Assembly (NCBI RefSeq): GCF_038738535.1
Contig: NZ_CP046128.1
Span: 868,001-932,000 of the forward strand
DNA from: Bacillus pumilus
GTDB taxonomy: Bacteria; Bacillota; Bacilli; Bacillales; Bacillaceae
Direction: 5' to 3'
DNA length: 64,000 nt
The notes under the pieces: model-generated
What the model was told of the DNA's origin: nothing
Databases searched by the model: none
What the model saw: only the letters and a program-made list of their open reading frames with translations
In this document: piece by piece, positions 46,571 to 55,998 of the stretch
How positions within the stretch are numbered: position 1 is the first letter of the stretch
Layout of the letters: each line of letters starts with the position of its first letter
Translations under genes and position numbers: made by a program

Positions 46571-46667
46571 TATACTTCAAGTAAGTTAATAGAACGGTTG
46601 GAGAACTGGAGAGACCGCAGGCACCGAAGTGTAGAAATACGCTTTGGGTGTTTGCGGTCTCTTTTTC
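46571..46667 (+). promoter_or_regulatory. glpD promoter element and GlpP-dependent leader terminator
   Basis: TATACT at 46571-46576 is a likely -10 with only a weak TTTCAA -35 at the end of glpK. The leader repeats the AGTTAATA...GGAGAA..GGAGA element, then AGAGACCGCA (46610-46619) pairs with TGCGGTCTCT (46653-46662) followed by a T run. Confidence 0.82.
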
Positions 46668-46696
46668 TTTACCGTACAACATGGGAGGAACAAGAG

Positions 46697-48358
46697 ATGA
46701 CTTTTTCTAGCTTAGAAAGGGAACAAATGCTGCAGGAAATGACAAAAAAACCATATGATGTGTTTATCATTGGCGGGGGTATTACAGGCGCTGGTACAGC
46801 ACTTGATGCGGCTTCACGCGGGATGCGCGTTGGTCTTGCAGAAATGCAGGATTTCGCAGCAGGTACGTCTAGCCGCTCAACGAAACTAGTGCACGGTGGA
46901 CTTCGTTATTTAAAACAATTCGAAGTGAAGATGGTCGCAGAGGTCGGTAAAGAGCGTGCCATTGTATACGAAAACGGTCCTCATGTGACAACACCAGAAT
47001 GGATGCTTCTACCGATGCATAAAGGCGGGACATTCGGTAAGTTTTCAACATCCATTGGGCTTAGAGTGTATGACTTTTTAGCTGGTGTCAAGCATAGCGA
47101 GCGTAGAAGCATGCTAAGTGCGAAGGAAACACTTGCAAAAGAACCGCTTGTGAAAAAGGACGGCTTAAAAGGCGGCGGCTACTATGTTGAATACCGTACA
47201 GATGATGCACGCCTGACAATCGAAGTCATGAAAGAAGCTGTGAAATTCGGGGCAGAAGCGGTCAACTATGCGAAAGTAAAAGAATTTATTTATGATAAAG
47301 GCAAAGTTGTCGGTGTTGTCATTGAAGATGTCATGACGCAGAAAACCTACGATGTATATGCGAAGAAAATCGTCAATGCGACAGGTCCATGGGTCGATCA
47401 GCTAAGAGACAAGGATCACTCAAAAGAAGGGAAGCACTTACAGCATACAAAAGGTATTCACTTAGTATTCGACCAATCAGTCTTCCCATTAAAACAAGCG
47501 ATCTACTTTGACACACCTGATAAACGTATGGTCTTTGCGATTCCAAGAGAAGGCAAAACGTATGTAGGAACAACAGATACAGTGTACAAAAAGCAGCTGG
47601 AGCATCCGCGTATGACAAAAGCAGATCGTGATTATGTCATCAAAGCGATTCAATACATGTTCCCTGATCTCAATATTACAGAAAAAGATGTTGAATCTAA
47701 CTGGGCTGGTCTTCGTCCACTCATTCATGAAGAGGGCAAAGACCCTTCAGAAATTTCTCGTAAGGATGAAGTATGGACATCATCTTCAGGCTTAATCACT
47801 ATTGCTGGCGGTAAATTAACAGGCTACCGCAAAATGGCTGAGCACATTGTGAATCTCGTACGTGATGGACTGAAAGAAGAAACGGGCAAAGACTTCGGGC
47901 CATGTAAAACAAAGCATATGCCAATTTCAGGCGGTCATGTAGGCGGGTCTAAAAATATGGCATCCTTTGTCCAAGCGAAAACAGCAGAAGGAGTATCTGT
48001 TGGTTTAACAGAACCGATTGCTCAAAAACTCGCTGAAAAATATGGCTCAAACGTCAGCAGTCTCTTCAAGCGTGTAGAGCAGCTTCAAGGTGAAGCGAAC
48101 AAACGAAACATTCCAGCGTATGTACTGGCAGAGCTTGTCTATGCAATCGAAGAAGAATTAGCTGTTACCCCTGTTGATTTCTTCTTAAGAAGAACAGGAA
48201 GCCTATTATTTAATATCAACTGGGCGAAAAAATATGCACAGCCTGTCGTTGACTATATGGCAGAGCGTTTTGGCTGGGATGAAGCAGCAAAACAGAAACA
48301 TCAAACACAATTAGATCAACTATTCCATGAAGCAGTTGTACCACTTGATGCTGAATAA
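46697..48358 (+). CDS. glpD: Aerobic glycerol-3-phosphate dehydrogenase GlpD
   Basis: The 553-residue flavoprotein oxidises glycerol 3-phosphate to dihydroxyacetone phosphate and passes electrons to the quinone pool at the membrane. The FAD-binding motif [20 protein letters not shown] is near the N-terminus, followed by [15 protein letters not shown] and the catalytic-region motif TTDTVY. ATG 46697 follows GGGAGGA; a longer frame from 46598 would run through the leader terminator and is rejected. Length matches the family. Confidence 0.97.
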   Translation: MTFSSLEREQMLQEMTKKPYDVFIIGGGITGAGTALDAASRGMRVGLAEMQDFAAGTSSRSTKLVHGGLRYLKQFEVKMVAEVGKERAIVYENGPHVTTPEWMLLPMHKGGTFGKFSTSIGLRVYDFLAGVKHSERRSMLSAKETLAKEPLVKKDGLKGGGYYVEYRTDDARLTIEVMKEAVKFGAEAVNYAKVKEFIYDKGKVVGVVIEDVMTQKTYDVYAKKIVNATGPWVDQLRDKDHSKEGKHLQHTKGIHLVFDQSVFPLKQAIYFDTPDKRMVFAIPREGKTYVGTTDTVYKKQLEHPRMTKADRDYVIKAIQYMFPDLNITEKDVESNWAGLRPLIHEEGKDPSEISRKDEVWTSSSGLITIAGGKLTGYRKMAEHIVNLVRDGLKEETGKDFGPCKTKHMPISGGHVGGSKNMASFVQAKTAEGVSVGLTEPIAQKLAEKYGSNVSSLFKRVEQLQGEANKRNIPAYVLAELVYAIEEELAVTPVDFFLRRTGSLLFNINWAKKYAQPVVDYMAERFGWDEAAKQKHQTQLDQLFHEAVVPLDAE

Positions 48359-48372
48359 AAGAAGAGCCGATC

Positions 48373-48398
48373 AAAGCCGATCATGTATCGGCTTTTTT
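48373..48398 (+). terminator. Terminator of glpD
   Basis: AAAGCCGAT and ATCGGCTTT form a perfect stem with a 5-base loop, followed by TTT. Confidence 0.9.
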
Positions 48399-48510
48399 AT
48401 TTGTTCAGCATTTTCTTCATCTGCCAATGATATAGCATGACATAAAGGATGATTCCATATAAAATAACAGTAGATGTATTTTATTGATGATAAGAGCTGG
48501 GAGGACGACC

Positions 48511-50256
48511 ATGAGTTGGAAGACGAATTATGAGCGATGGATCAATGAGAAGCACCTGGATGCTGAGCTAAGGGAATGGCTGGAGGCACATCAAGATGAT
48601 CAACAAGCACTTGAAGACTGTTTCTACAAAAACCTTGAGTTCGGCACTGGAGGAATGCGCGGGGAGATTGGTGCCGGCACGAACCGAATGAATGTGTACA
48701 CGGTTCGTAAAGCATCTGCAGGCCTTGCTGCGTATATTGCGAAACATGGAGAGGATGCAAAAACAAGAGGCGTCGCCATTGCATATGATTCACGCCATAA
48801 ATCGCCTGAATTTGCAATGGAAGCAGCCAAAACACTTGCTTCACAGGGCATTCAAACGTACGTATTTAATGAACTGCGTCCAACACCAGAGCTCTCCTTT
48901 GCTGTTCGAGAGCTGAATGCATTTGCTGGGATTGTCGTAACAGCAAGTCATAACCCACCAGAATATAATGGCTATAAAGTATATGGAGAAGACGGCGGGC
49001 AGCTGCCTCCACTTCAAGCAGATCAAGTCATTCAAGAAGTAGATGCAATAGAAAATGAATTGTCGATTTCAGTTGATTCAGAAGAAATGTTAAAACAACA
49101 AGGGCTGATCAACATGATCGGAGCAGAAATCGATCATGCTTATATTGAAAAATTAAAAACCATCAGTGTGCACCCTGAGCTGGCAGGTGAGGTCGATGTC
49201 AAAGTCGTTTTTACCCCGCTTCATGGTACGGCCAACCAGCCTGTCCGAAAAGGGCTTCAGGCTCTAGGCTATCAGCATGTGACTGTTGTGCCTGAACAGG
49301 AAAAACCAGATCCGCAATTTTCAACAGTGACATCGCCAAATCCAGAGGAGCATGCAGCATTTGAGTATGCCATCAAGCTTGGCGAAAAGCAAAATGCTGA
49401 TATCCTCATTGCAACAGACCCAGATGCGGATAGGTTAGGTATTGCGGTCAGAGATCATAATGGAGAGTTTACCGTCTTAACAGGCAACCAAACAGGAGCC
49501 CTGCTGCTCCATTATTTATTGTCTGAAAAACAAAAGCTTGGTCAGCTGCCGCCTCGTCCCGTTGTGATGAAAACCATTGTCACAAGTGAGCTTGGGCGTG
49601 CTGTTGCTTCAGCATTTGGTGCCCATACGATTGACACGCTTACTGGTTTTAAATTTATCGGAGAAAAAATCAAGCAATTCGAAGAGAGCGGAGAATACAC
49701 GTTTCAATTCGGGTACGAAGAAAGCTATGGCTATTTGATCGGTGACTTTGCCCGAGATAAAGATGCGGTGCAGGCTGCGCTGTTAGCTGTCGAAGTCGCT
49801 GCTTTCTATAAAAAACAAGGCAAGTCCTTGTACGACGCGCTTGTCGATATGTTCAAGGAGTTTGGATTTTACCGGGAAGGGTTAAAGTCGTTAACCTTAA
49901 AAGGAAAAGAAGGAGCAGAGCAAATTTCAGCGATCCTTCATACCTTTAGAACAAATCCGCCAGCAGCCATCGCGGGTCAGCGCATCACTGTCATCGAGGA
50001 TTACCAATCAAGTCAAAGACACCTCGTTGCCGAAAAGAAAGAAGAAACCATTCACCTGCCCGCTTCAAACGTGCTGAAATATTTCCTTGAGGATGGCTCG
50101 TGGTTCTGCTTAAGACCTTCCGGCACTGAGCCTAAAGTGAAATTTTATATTGCAGTCAAAGGTACATCTTTAACAGATAGCGAAGAAAAGCTGAAGCATC
50201 TGTCAAAAGAAGTGATGAAAGTCGTTTATGAGATTGTGGAAGAAACGGCTAAATAA
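48511..50256 (+). CDS. pgcA: Phosphoglucomutase PgcA
   Basis: The 581-residue alpha-phosphohexomutase interconverts glucose 6-phosphate and glucose 1-phosphate, the precursor for UDP-glucose and hence for glucolipid anchors and wall teichoic acid decoration. The phosphoserine loop [16 protein letters not shown], the metal site [10 protein letters not shown], the sugar-binding [10 protein letters not shown] and the phosphate-binding [10 protein letters not shown] are all intact. The start at 48511 follows GGGAGGA. It is yhxB in older nomenclature. Functionally it connects to the lipoteichoic acid synthase at 1.4 kb. Confidence 0.96.
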   Translation: MSWKTNYERWINEKHLDAELREWLEAHQDDQQALEDCFYKNLEFGTGGMRGEIGAGTNRMNVYTVRKASAGLAAYIAKHGEDAKTRGVAIAYDSRHKSPEFAMEAAKTLASQGIQTYVFNELRPTPELSFAVRELNAFAGIVVTASHNPPEYNGYKVYGEDGGQLPPLQADQVIQEVDAIENELSISVDSEEMLKQQGLINMIGAEIDHAYIEKLKTISVHPELAGEVDVKVVFTPLHGTANQPVRKGLQALGYQHVTVVPEQEKPDPQFSTVTSPNPEEHAAFEYAIKLGEKQNADILIATDPDADRLGIAVRDHNGEFTVLTGNQTGALLLHYLLSEKQKLGQLPPRPVVMKTIVTSELGRAVASAFGAHTIDTLTGFKFIGEKIKQFEESGEYTFQFGYEESYGYLIGDFARDKDAVQAALLAVEVAAFYKKQGKSLYDALVDMFKEFGFYREGLKSLTLKGKEGAEQISAILHTFRTNPPAAIAGQRITVIEDYQSSQRHLVAEKKEETIHLPASNVLKYFLEDGSWFCLRPSGTEPKVKFYIAVKGTSLTDSEEKLKHLSKEVMKVVYEIVEETAK

Positions 50257-50265
50257 ACAAACAAG

Positions 50266-50294
50266 GCCATCGTGTGAATGCATGATGGCTTTTT
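50266..50294 (+). terminator. Terminator of pgcA
   Basis: GCCATC and GATGGC pair across a short loop, followed by TTTTT. Confidence 0.8.
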
Positions 50295-50301
50295 CTCAGT
50301 C

Positions 50302-50362
50302 AAAAGGATGAGAAAAAATCATCCTTTTAGAGAAAGAGCCGGCAGAATGCTCATGGTATAAT
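50302..50362 (+). promoter_or_regulatory. yhcYZ promoter region with a 10-bp inverted repeat
   Basis: AAAAGGATGA (50302-50311) and TCATCCTTTT (50319-50328) form a perfect inverted repeat with seven bases between. TGGTATAAT (50354-50362) is an extended -10 element. The repeat is at about -50 to -75 from the start, a common place for an activator. Confidence 0.5.
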
Positions 50363-50407
50363 GAGCGTAATGAAAAGAGAAGGCAGCAAATGCCGGGGGT
50401 AAACAGT

Positions 50408-51553
50408 ATGGGAGAATACCAAGAGAAGGTTGAAACATTAAAAACGTTAAAAGAAATTGCTGAAAAGCTAAATGAAGGCATGGAAATGAAAGATACGCTT
50501 CATGAAGTGCTCCATATGCTGATGGATATCACAGGCTTTCATTCAGCATGGATTTATTTTATAGAAAAAGACGGCTCGTATGAACTGATGGCAGAGGTCT
50601 CCTTACCCGAAGCGCTGGCAAAGCATCAAAAGCAGCTGATGTGTCAAAACGATTGCTATTGCATCAATCGATACACAAAGGGCTCACTGCAATCAGCCAC
50701 CAACATTATTAACTGTAAACGGATCGAAACGGCGATTGAGCAAAAGCTTGGGGATACAGAAGGGATTACGCATCATGCGACCGTTCCTCTCAAAGCGTGT
50801 AAGCGTACGTTTGGGTTATTAAATGTGGCGGCAAAAGGAAAAGTCACATTTAACCAGGAAGAACTGAATTTGCTTGAAAGCATTGCGCTTCAAATTGGTA
50901 CCGCCATTCAACGGATGAAGCTTGTGCAAAACGAACATCAGCATGCTCTTTTGGAAGAAAGAAACCGGCTTGCACAGGACTTACATGATTCCGTCAACCA
51001 GATGCTATTTTCAGTCAGTCTGACTGCTAAAGCTGCCCGTCAAATGACTAATGATCAGAATCTAGGGGAAATGATTGATTTTATTCAGCATTTGTCACAA
51101 GATGCACTGGTTGAAATGCGGTCACTCATTTGGCAGCTAAGACCAAGAGGACTTGAAAAAGGATTCACAACAGGGATTCAAGACTATGCAAAGCTTTTAG
51201 GATTACGCTGTACATTATCGTTATCCGGCTGTATGGAGATGGATCATTCGCAGCATGAAACGTTGTTTCGGGTATGCCAAGAAGCGCTGAATAATTGTCA
51301 AAAACATGCGGAAGTAGAGGAAGTCAAGGTCCAGCTTGAACAATCAAAAGACACGTTTGAGATGAAAATCATTGACCGCGGAAAAGGGTTTCAGTATGAC
51401 GAGCAAATGAGCCTCCCTTCACTTGGTCTGAAAGGCATGTCTGACCGTATCAAAAGAGCTGGTGGAACATTTTGTATAGAGTCTGAGCTCGGTAAAGGAA
51501 CCACCATTCAAGTGAAGGTGCCATTTTCTCAAGAAAGGAAGGGGTCGTCATGA
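50408..51553 (+). CDS. yhcY: Sensor histidine kinase YhcY (GAF-HisKA_3)
   Basis: The 381-residue soluble kinase has a short N-terminal coil, a GAF domain (about residues 20-170, containing CQNDCYCINRYTKGS with three close cysteines), the NarL-type phosphoacceptor histidine in RLAQDLHDSVNQMLFSV and the HATPase_c domain (QEALNNCQKH, IDRGKGF, LGLKGMSDR). Several cysteines in the GAF domain could sense redox state, which is inference. The start is either 50408 (GGGGGT upstream, chosen) or 50390. It overlaps yhcZ by the ATGA junction, so the two are translationally coupled. The stimulus is not known. Confidence 0.93.
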   Translation: MGEYQEKVETLKTLKEIAEKLNEGMEMKDTLHEVLHMLMDITGFHSAWIYFIEKDGSYELMAEVSLPEALAKHQKQLMCQNDCYCINRYTKGSLQSATNIINCKRIETAIEQKLGDTEGITHHATVPLKACKRTFGLLNVAAKGKVTFNQEELNLLESIALQIGTAIQRMKLVQNEHQHALLEERNRLAQDLHDSVNQMLFSVSLTAKAARQMTNDQNLGEMIDFIQHLSQDALVEMRSLIWQLRPRGLEKGFTTGIQDYAKLLGLRCTLSLSGCMEMDHSQHETLFRVCQEALNNCQKHAEVEEVKVQLEQSKDTFEMKIIDRGKGFQYDEQMSLPSLGLKGMSDRIKRAGGTFCIESELGKGTTIQVKVPFSQERKGSS

Positions 51554-52200
51554 GAGTCGTGATTGCAGATGATCATCATATTGTGAGAAAAGGGCTTGTG
51601 TTTTTCTTGCAGACACAGCCTGACGTCGAAATCGTTGGTGAGGCTTCTAATGGAGAAGAAGCATTAGAAGTTGTCAGACAAATGCGGCCTGACATTGTTC
51701 TAATGGATCTATCGATGCCTGTGATGAATGGTATTGAAGCCACGAAACAAATGATGCTTGAAATGCCCGATACCCGCATTGTGATTCTGACAAGCTATGC
51801 GGATAAAGATTATGTTATTCCCGCTATTCAAGCAGGGGCAAAAGCCTATCAGCTCAAGGATGTAGCGCCAGAAAAACTCCTTACGACAATGATTGACGTA
51901 CAAAAGGGCACCTATCAATTAGATGCTCATATCACCAACTTTCTTGTGCAGCATTTGACCGAGCCAAAAGGGCAAAAATGGAAGTTAATGAAAGAGCTGA
52001 CCAATAGAGAGCGAGATGTCTTATTCGAAATTGCAAAGGGGAAAAGCAATAAAGAAATTGCCTCATCACTGTTTATTTCTGAAAAGACTGTCAAAACACA
52101 CGTATCTCATGTATTATCAAAACTAGAGCTGGCAGATCGTACACAAGCGGCTCTGTATGCAGTGGATTATCAAAAAAATCAGCCGAAAGAGCTGCTATGA
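51550..52200 (+). CDS. yhcZ: NarL-family response regulator YhcZ
   Basis: The 216-residue protein has a receiver domain with the phosphoacceptor aspartate in DIVLMDLSMPVMNG, the acidic pair in VIADDHHIV and the lysine in YQLKDVAP, followed by a LuxR-type helix-turn-helix (LTNRERDVLFEIAKGKSNKE, ISEKTVKTHVSHVLSKL). It is the partner of YhcY. Target genes are unknown; the inverted repeat upstream of yhcYZ is a candidate autoregulatory site. Confidence 0.95.
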   Translation: MRVVIADDHHIVRKGLVFFLQTQPDVEIVGEASNGEEALEVVRQMRPDIVLMDLSMPVMNGIEATKQMMLEMPDTRIVILTSYADKDYVIPAIQAGAKAYQLKDVAPEKLLTTMIDVQKGTYQLDAHITNFLVQHLTEPKGQKWKLMKELTNRERDVLFEIAKGKSNKEIASSLFISEKTVKTHVSHVLSKLELADRTQAALYAVDYQKNQPKELL

Positions 52201-52353
52201 CAGAAGGGAATTTAGTCGTTATGCTAAAACTTTTAAGCGCACATTCAATTCAATGAATTGAATAAAAAAGAGCACAGATGTTGGTTTATTTGACGTGCCC
52301 TTTTGCGTGAAAAGAAGCATGTCCAGTCTAATTTCTAAGAATGAAACGATAAA

Positions 52354-52390
52354 AGGCTTGATGAGTATATGCTCATCAAGTCTTTTTTTA
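52354..52390 (+). terminator. Terminator upstream of the GNAT gene
   Basis: CTTGATGAG and CTCATCAAG form the stem with a 6-base loop, followed by seven T. Another AT-rich inverted repeat (ATTCAATT/AATTGAAT) lies at 52242-52262, just after yhcZ. Confidence 0.85.
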
Positions 52391-52446
52391 TTTTGAGGGA
52401 GGTGATGAACCGGCTGAAAGGTGAATTTAAAAAAGGAGGGCACAAA

Positions 52447-53331
52447 GTGGAGACATATGAATTAGTGAATGGTTATCGCCATGATGACAAATTGAAAGAA
52501 AGCTTTAATGCGTTAGCGATCAATACATTTGATTTGGATTTTAGTGACTGGTATAAAAGAGGGTACTGGGATGAAAAATATATTCCTTATTCCTTTGTCC
52601 ATCACGGGAAAGTGATCTCAAACGCTTCCGTCTACCTCATGTCACTGATCATTGATGGCCAAACGTATCGAGCTGTTCAAATTGGCACGGTGATGACGGA
52701 TCAAGCCTACCGCCATAAAGGATTAGCGACAAAGTTAATGCAGCATATTATGGATACGTACGAAAATGACTATGATATGATTTTTCTTTTTGCCAATGAC
52801 ACTGTACTGGATTTTTATCCAAGATTCGGCTTTACCCGTTACCACGAAAGCGAATTTAGTCTAAATATCGGCAAAAGCGCCATTCAAATGAAAAAGGACA
52901 TGCGCAAAAAGCAGCTGACGTTGGAACATGACTTGCCATTACTTGAACAGTTCGCAGAAAAACGTCAAACGGGCTCAATGAAATTAGATGCTGAGGACCA
53001 TGGCAGCTTATTGATGTTTTATTTTACATTCGTTTGGCCGGATGCCATTTTCTATATTGAAGCGTTGGATACCATTGTCCTGATGAATGAAGAAAATGAA
53101 ACCATACATGTCTTTGATATCATTTCTCTCCAGCCGCAAAATATAGAGGAAGTTGTTGCACATATTGTGAATGAAACGACGGAAAAAGTGATATTCTATT
53201 TTACACCTGATACGTCAATTGACGGCTTACATGTGGTTATGGCGCCAAATGACGAGGATGCGCTGTTTATTTATACAAAAAAAGAATGGGTAAAAGACCA
53301 CTTTATGCTTCCAATCACTGCGCACTGCTAA
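52447..53331 (+). CDS. GNAT-family N-acetyltransferase (Eis-like)
   Basis: The 294-residue protein has a GNAT core in its first half: IGTVMTDQAYRHKGLATKLM is the acetyl-CoA binding loop and IFLFANDTVLDFYPRFGF the following strand-helix. The second half is a shorter domain as in Eis-type acetyltransferases. Substrate unknown. The start is GTG 52447 with AAAAGGAGGG eight bases upstream; a frame going back to 52369 crosses the terminator and is rejected. It stands alone, between yhcYZ and yhdB. Confidence 0.85.
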   Translation: METYELVNGYRHDDKLKESFNALAINTFDLDFSDWYKRGYWDEKYIPYSFVHHGKVISNASVYLMSLIIDGQTYRAVQIGTVMTDQAYRHKGLATKLMQHIMDTYENDYDMIFLFANDTVLDFYPRFGFTRYHESEFSLNIGKSAIQMKKDMRKKQLTLEHDLPLLEQFAEKRQTGSMKLDAEDHGSLLMFYFTFVWPDAIFYIEALDTIVLMNEENETIHVFDIISLQPQNIEEVVAHIVNETTEKVIFYFTPDTSIDGLHVVMAPNDEDALFIYTKKEWVKDHFMLPITAHC

Positions 53332-53340
53332 GTGTATGTA

Positions 53341-53364
53341 AAAAGGCTGATAATCAGCCTTTTT
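53341..53364. terminator. Bidirectional terminator between the GNAT gene and yhdB
   Basis: AAAAGGCTGA-TAA-TCAGCCTTTTT: a 6-bp GC-rich stem flanked by A and T runs. Confidence 0.88.
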
Positions 53365-53366
53365 CT

Positions 53367-53615
53367 TTATGTGTACATCGGTTGTGAATAAACTTCAGAA
53401 GCAGCAGCCTCTGAAGCATGGTCAATGTACTGCAGGAGCCCATATAAACATTTTTCAACATCAGCATCGTTCCGGTTAAATTGATACGCGTGTAAGAAAT
53501 GCTCAATACGTTTCGAGAGCAAGTCATCTTGCGTACGTACCATAAGAATAAGTAAATTATCCCATTGCGAGCGATGCGTATAATAAAGTGCTTTATCATA
53601 ATCCGCCACATTCAT
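53367..53615 (-). CDS. yhdB: Small conserved protein YhdB
   Basis: The 82-residue soluble protein begins MNVADYDKALYYTHRSQWDN, which matches the YhdB protein of Bacillus as I recall it, followed by RTQDDLLSKRIEHFLHAYQF. It is predicted helical; function unknown. The start at 53615 is preceded by AAAGGAGAAGG; an in-frame start at 53648 would place the ribosome binding site inside the gene. It marks the right end of the colinear block. Confidence 0.9.
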   Translation of the reverse strand: MNVADYDKALYYTHRSQWDNLLILMVRTQDDLLSKRIEHFLHAYQFNRNDADVEKCLYGLLQYIDHASEAAASEVYSQPMYT

Positions 53616-53743
53616 CAAACCTTCTCCTTTCCCTTGAGAAGTCCTCATTAGTTTGCTCGGAACATATCGACATTTTCAGGGGAAAAGTTGGTGTCCGCAT
53701 TAATCATGTACCGGGAATTTTAGGCTGAATAAATGCTTCATGT

Positions 53744-54124
53744 ATGAAAAAGGATCGACCAGCAAAACATAAACAAAATATACATGAAAGTGAGATCAAT
53801 GATATTATGCAGCCGAAATGGTGGATGCCTTTTGCAGCAGGAATGGTTTTGTATGGCATTTTCATGATCTATCCTGCAACAAATGCAGCGATGCAGCCTG
53901 AAAATTGGGAAAGACTTGCGTACACAGCGTTGCAAGAGGAATATGAAGGCGCCGCTTTAAACGATTATCAATATATTGGGCGTACACAAGTAAATGAAGA
54001 TCAGACAAAAGATGTGTTTCGTGTCACCGTGAAGGAAGGTTCAACGCTTTTTGCCGCACATGCAGAAATCTATTTTCACCCGGTGACCGGTCATTTGATT
54101 AGTATTAACGTATTCCGGCTATAA
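53744..54124 (+). CDS. Secreted or membrane-anchored DUF3889-like protein (YhdC-like)
   Basis: The 126-residue protein has an N-terminal basic-polar stretch, a hydrophobic segment (PFAAGMVLYGIFMIYPATNA, about residues 28-47) and a small domain with DYQYIGRTQVNEDQTKDVFR and a conserved ending AEIYFHPVTGHLISINVFRL, which looks like a DUF3889 domain. B. subtilis yhdC lies at the same place. The start is uncertain: ATG 53744 lacks a clear ribosome binding site, and ATG 53807 (weak GTGAG) would give about 105 residues beginning at the hydrophobic segment. A hairpin follows, then the second repeat copy. Confidence 0.7.
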   Translation: MKKDRPAKHKQNIHESEINDIMQPKWWMPFAAGMVLYGIFMIYPATNAAMQPENWERLAYTALQEEYEGAALNDYQYIGRTQVNEDQTKDVFRVTVKEGSTLFAAHAEIYFHPVTGHLISINVFRL

Positions 54125-54128
54125 AAAA

Positions 54129-54151
54129 AGCACCTCTAATAAAGAGGTGCT
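54129..54151. terminator. Terminator hairpin left of repeat copy 2
   Basis: AGCACCTC and GAGGTGCT pair around a short loop, with a run of A before it. It directly abuts the repeat element. Confidence 0.75.
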
Positions 54152-54152
54152 C

Positions 54153-54324
54153 CAGCGTGTAGACAAACCCTCGCATTCGGTGTCAGTCCTGCATGCCGGT
54201 GCTCACGAATGTCAAATTTGCTCCGCGCCAGTACTCGTCCTTCCTAGACTGCAAAGGTTTTCTATCACGCTGAAAAGAAGACAAAGGGTTAAAATAAAGA
54301 TCATTTTAACCCTTTGTCAACAAT
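54153..54324. repeat. Dispersed structured repeat, copy 2 (about 172 bp, inverted relative to copy 1)
   Basis: The reverse complement of this segment aligns end to end with 4144-4314. Shared blocks include GTCTACACGCTG, TTCGTGAGCACCGG and the long GACAAAGGG hairpin. In that hairpin copy 1 has GGGCTAAAAT/ATTTTAGCCC and copy 2 has GGGTTAAAAT/ATTTTAACCC, a paired change that keeps the stem. Core ends are CAGCGTG (54153-54159) and CACGCTG (54266-54272). It lies between the convergent ends of the DUF3889-like gene and the catalase gene, and contains no credible gene. Confidence 0.8.
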
Positions 54325-54363
54325 ATCAGCCCCACTTTATGAAGAGGGCTCATTACGGATCAA

Positions 54364-55839
54364 TTATTTCATGCTTCCTTGAAGGTATGAGCGAATATCC
54401 ACACCAAGTGAATCGGCTAATCGTTGTCCGTAGTCTTCATCTGCACGATAGAAGTTGCAGATCGCAAGTAATTTTGTTTTGTCATTTACATCTTTCAGGT
54501 CAGCTGTTAGGTTTTTGATCAATGCTTGCTTCTCTTCTTCAGAGTAGCTTCGATATTTTTCCCCAGCTTGTTTGAAATCGTTCGGTTTTTCAATTTTTTG
54601 TCTCACCATACGGTCACCGTGAAGAACTTGCTCACTTTCTTTGTAGTGAGGATTTTCTTTTGGCTGATCATCGTAACGGTTTGGTTCATAGTTAATATGA
54701 CCGCTTGGACGAGTCGTTGTCATAAAGCCATCCTGCTGATTATTGTGTACTGGTGCATAAGGACAGTTCACCGGAATGCGCATGTAGTTTGCACCAAGAC
54801 GATGACGCTGCGTATCAGGATATGAGAACAGACGGCCTTGAAGCAGTTTATCTTCAGATGCTTCGATTCCTGGAACAAGTGCACTTGGCGTGAAAGCAGA
54901 TTGCTCTGTTTCAGCAAAGAAGTTCTCAGGATTGCGGTTGAGTGTCATGCGTCCTACTTTTTGAAGCGGATAATCTTCCTCGCTCCATGTCTTTGTTGGA
55001 TCACATGGATCATAGTCAAGGTCATCATAATCGCTAAGCGGCATCAGCTGGACATATAAGTCCCATGCTGGGTAATGGCCATTTTCAATGCGGTCATACA
55101 AGTCTCTTGTCGCATGCTGGAAATCATTCGCTTGGATTTCTGCTGCTTCTTCCATAGATAAATTGCGAATACCTTCTGAAGGTCTCCAGTGATATTTCAC
55201 ATATTTTGTTTCTCCATATTTGTTGACCCATCTAAATGTATGCACACCAGAACCGCGCATTTCAGCGTAACTCGCAGGGATTCCTTCATCAGAGAAGAGC
55301 CATGTGAGCATATGAGTGGATTCAGGTGTTAAGGTCATAAAATCCCAATAACGGTCAGGATCTTGGATATTGGTTACAGGATCTGGCTTGAGAGAGTGAA
55401 CCATATCAGGGAATTTCAATGCATCACGTATAAAGAAGATCGGCAAGTTGTTACCAACTAGATCATAGTTACCTTCTTCTGTGTAAAATTTGACAGCAAA
55501 GCCGCGCGGGTCGCGCAATGTTTCAGGTGAACCTTTAGGATGAATAACTGTTGAGAAGCGAACAAAAACGTCTGTCTGTTTTCCTTCTTCACTTAAGAAG
55601 GCAGCTTTCGTATGTTTCTCCATGCTGTTTTCAACTTCAAACACACCATAAGCGCCGGCGCCTCTTGCATGAACGACACGCTCTGGAATACGTTCACGAT
55701 CGAAGTGTGCAAGTTTTTCAATCAAATGGTAATCATCAAGAAATGTAGGTCCGCGGTGACCAGCTGTTCTTGAGTTTTGGTTATCGCCAACAGGCACGCC
55801 TTGATTCGTTGTCAAATTTTTATGATTTGAATTTGTCAT
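54364..55839 (-). CDS. katX2: Catalase (clade 3 monofunctional haem catalase)
   Basis: The 491-residue enzyme breaks down hydrogen peroxide. Visible family motifs are the active-site His in RIPERVVHARGAGAYG, the Asn in NYDLVGNNLPIFFIRD and the haem-ligand tyrosine in RLFSYPDTQRHRLGANY. Length is that of small-subunit catalases. B. pumilus-group strains are known to use a KatX2-type catalase as the main peroxide-induced enzyme in place of KatA; the PerR box just upstream fits that role, and the symbol rests on this inference. AGGAGGAG lies before the ATG. The gene has its own promoter. Confidence 0.9.
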   Translation of the reverse strand: MTNSNHKNLTTNQGVPVGDNQNSRTAGHRGPTFLDDYHLIEKLAHFDRERIPERVVHARGAGAYGVFEVENSMEKHTKAAFLSEEGKQTDVFVRFSTVIHPKGSPETLRDPRGFAVKFYTEEGNYDLVGNNLPIFFIRDALKFPDMVHSLKPDPVTNIQDPDRYWDFMTLTPESTHMLTWLFSDEGIPASYAEMRGSGVHTFRWVNKYGETKYVKYHWRPSEGIRNLSMEEAAEIQANDFQHATRDLYDRIENGHYPAWDLYVQLMPLSDYDDLDYDPCDPTKTWSEEDYPLQKVGRMTLNRNPENFFAETEQSAFTPSALVPGIEASEDKLLQGRLFSYPDTQRHRLGANYMRIPVNCPYAPVHNNQQDGFMTTTRPSGHINYEPNRYDDQPKENPHYKESEQVLHGDRMVRQKIEKPNDFKQAGEKYRSYSEEEKQALIKNLTADLKDVNDKTKLLAICNFYRADEDYGQRLADSLGVDIRSYLQGSMK

Positions 55840-55892
55840 TCTTTTCTCCTCCTGTAAACAAAAAAATGATTTCTAGTAATCTATATACCCTA

Positions 55893-55942
55893 ATTATATT
55901 AAATCAAACCTGATAGTCAATATTTATTTATAATAATTTTAA
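55893..55942 (-). promoter_or_regulatory. Catalase promoter with PerR box
   Basis: On the minus strand TTGACT (55920-55915) and TATAAT (55898-55893) are 16 bases apart. Directly upstream, at 55928-55942, a 15-base sequence matches the PerR consensus TTATAATNATTATAA at 14 positions (TTATAATAATTTTAA on the plus strand). Peroxide should lift PerR repression. Confidence 0.8.
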
Positions 55943-55998
55943 ATTAATTATTATTACAAGAAGGTAAAGAAAAAGACGAAAGAATAGAATTCTTTCGC

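Noticed and set aside
46598..46696. Longer GlpD N-terminus
   Set aside because: This stretch is the leader with the GlpP-dependent terminator; the FAD motif begins soon after ATG 46697.
51576..52443. Minus-strand frames across yhcZ and the following gap
   Set aside because: They are shadows of yhcZ or run through inverted repeats and lack ribosome binding sites.
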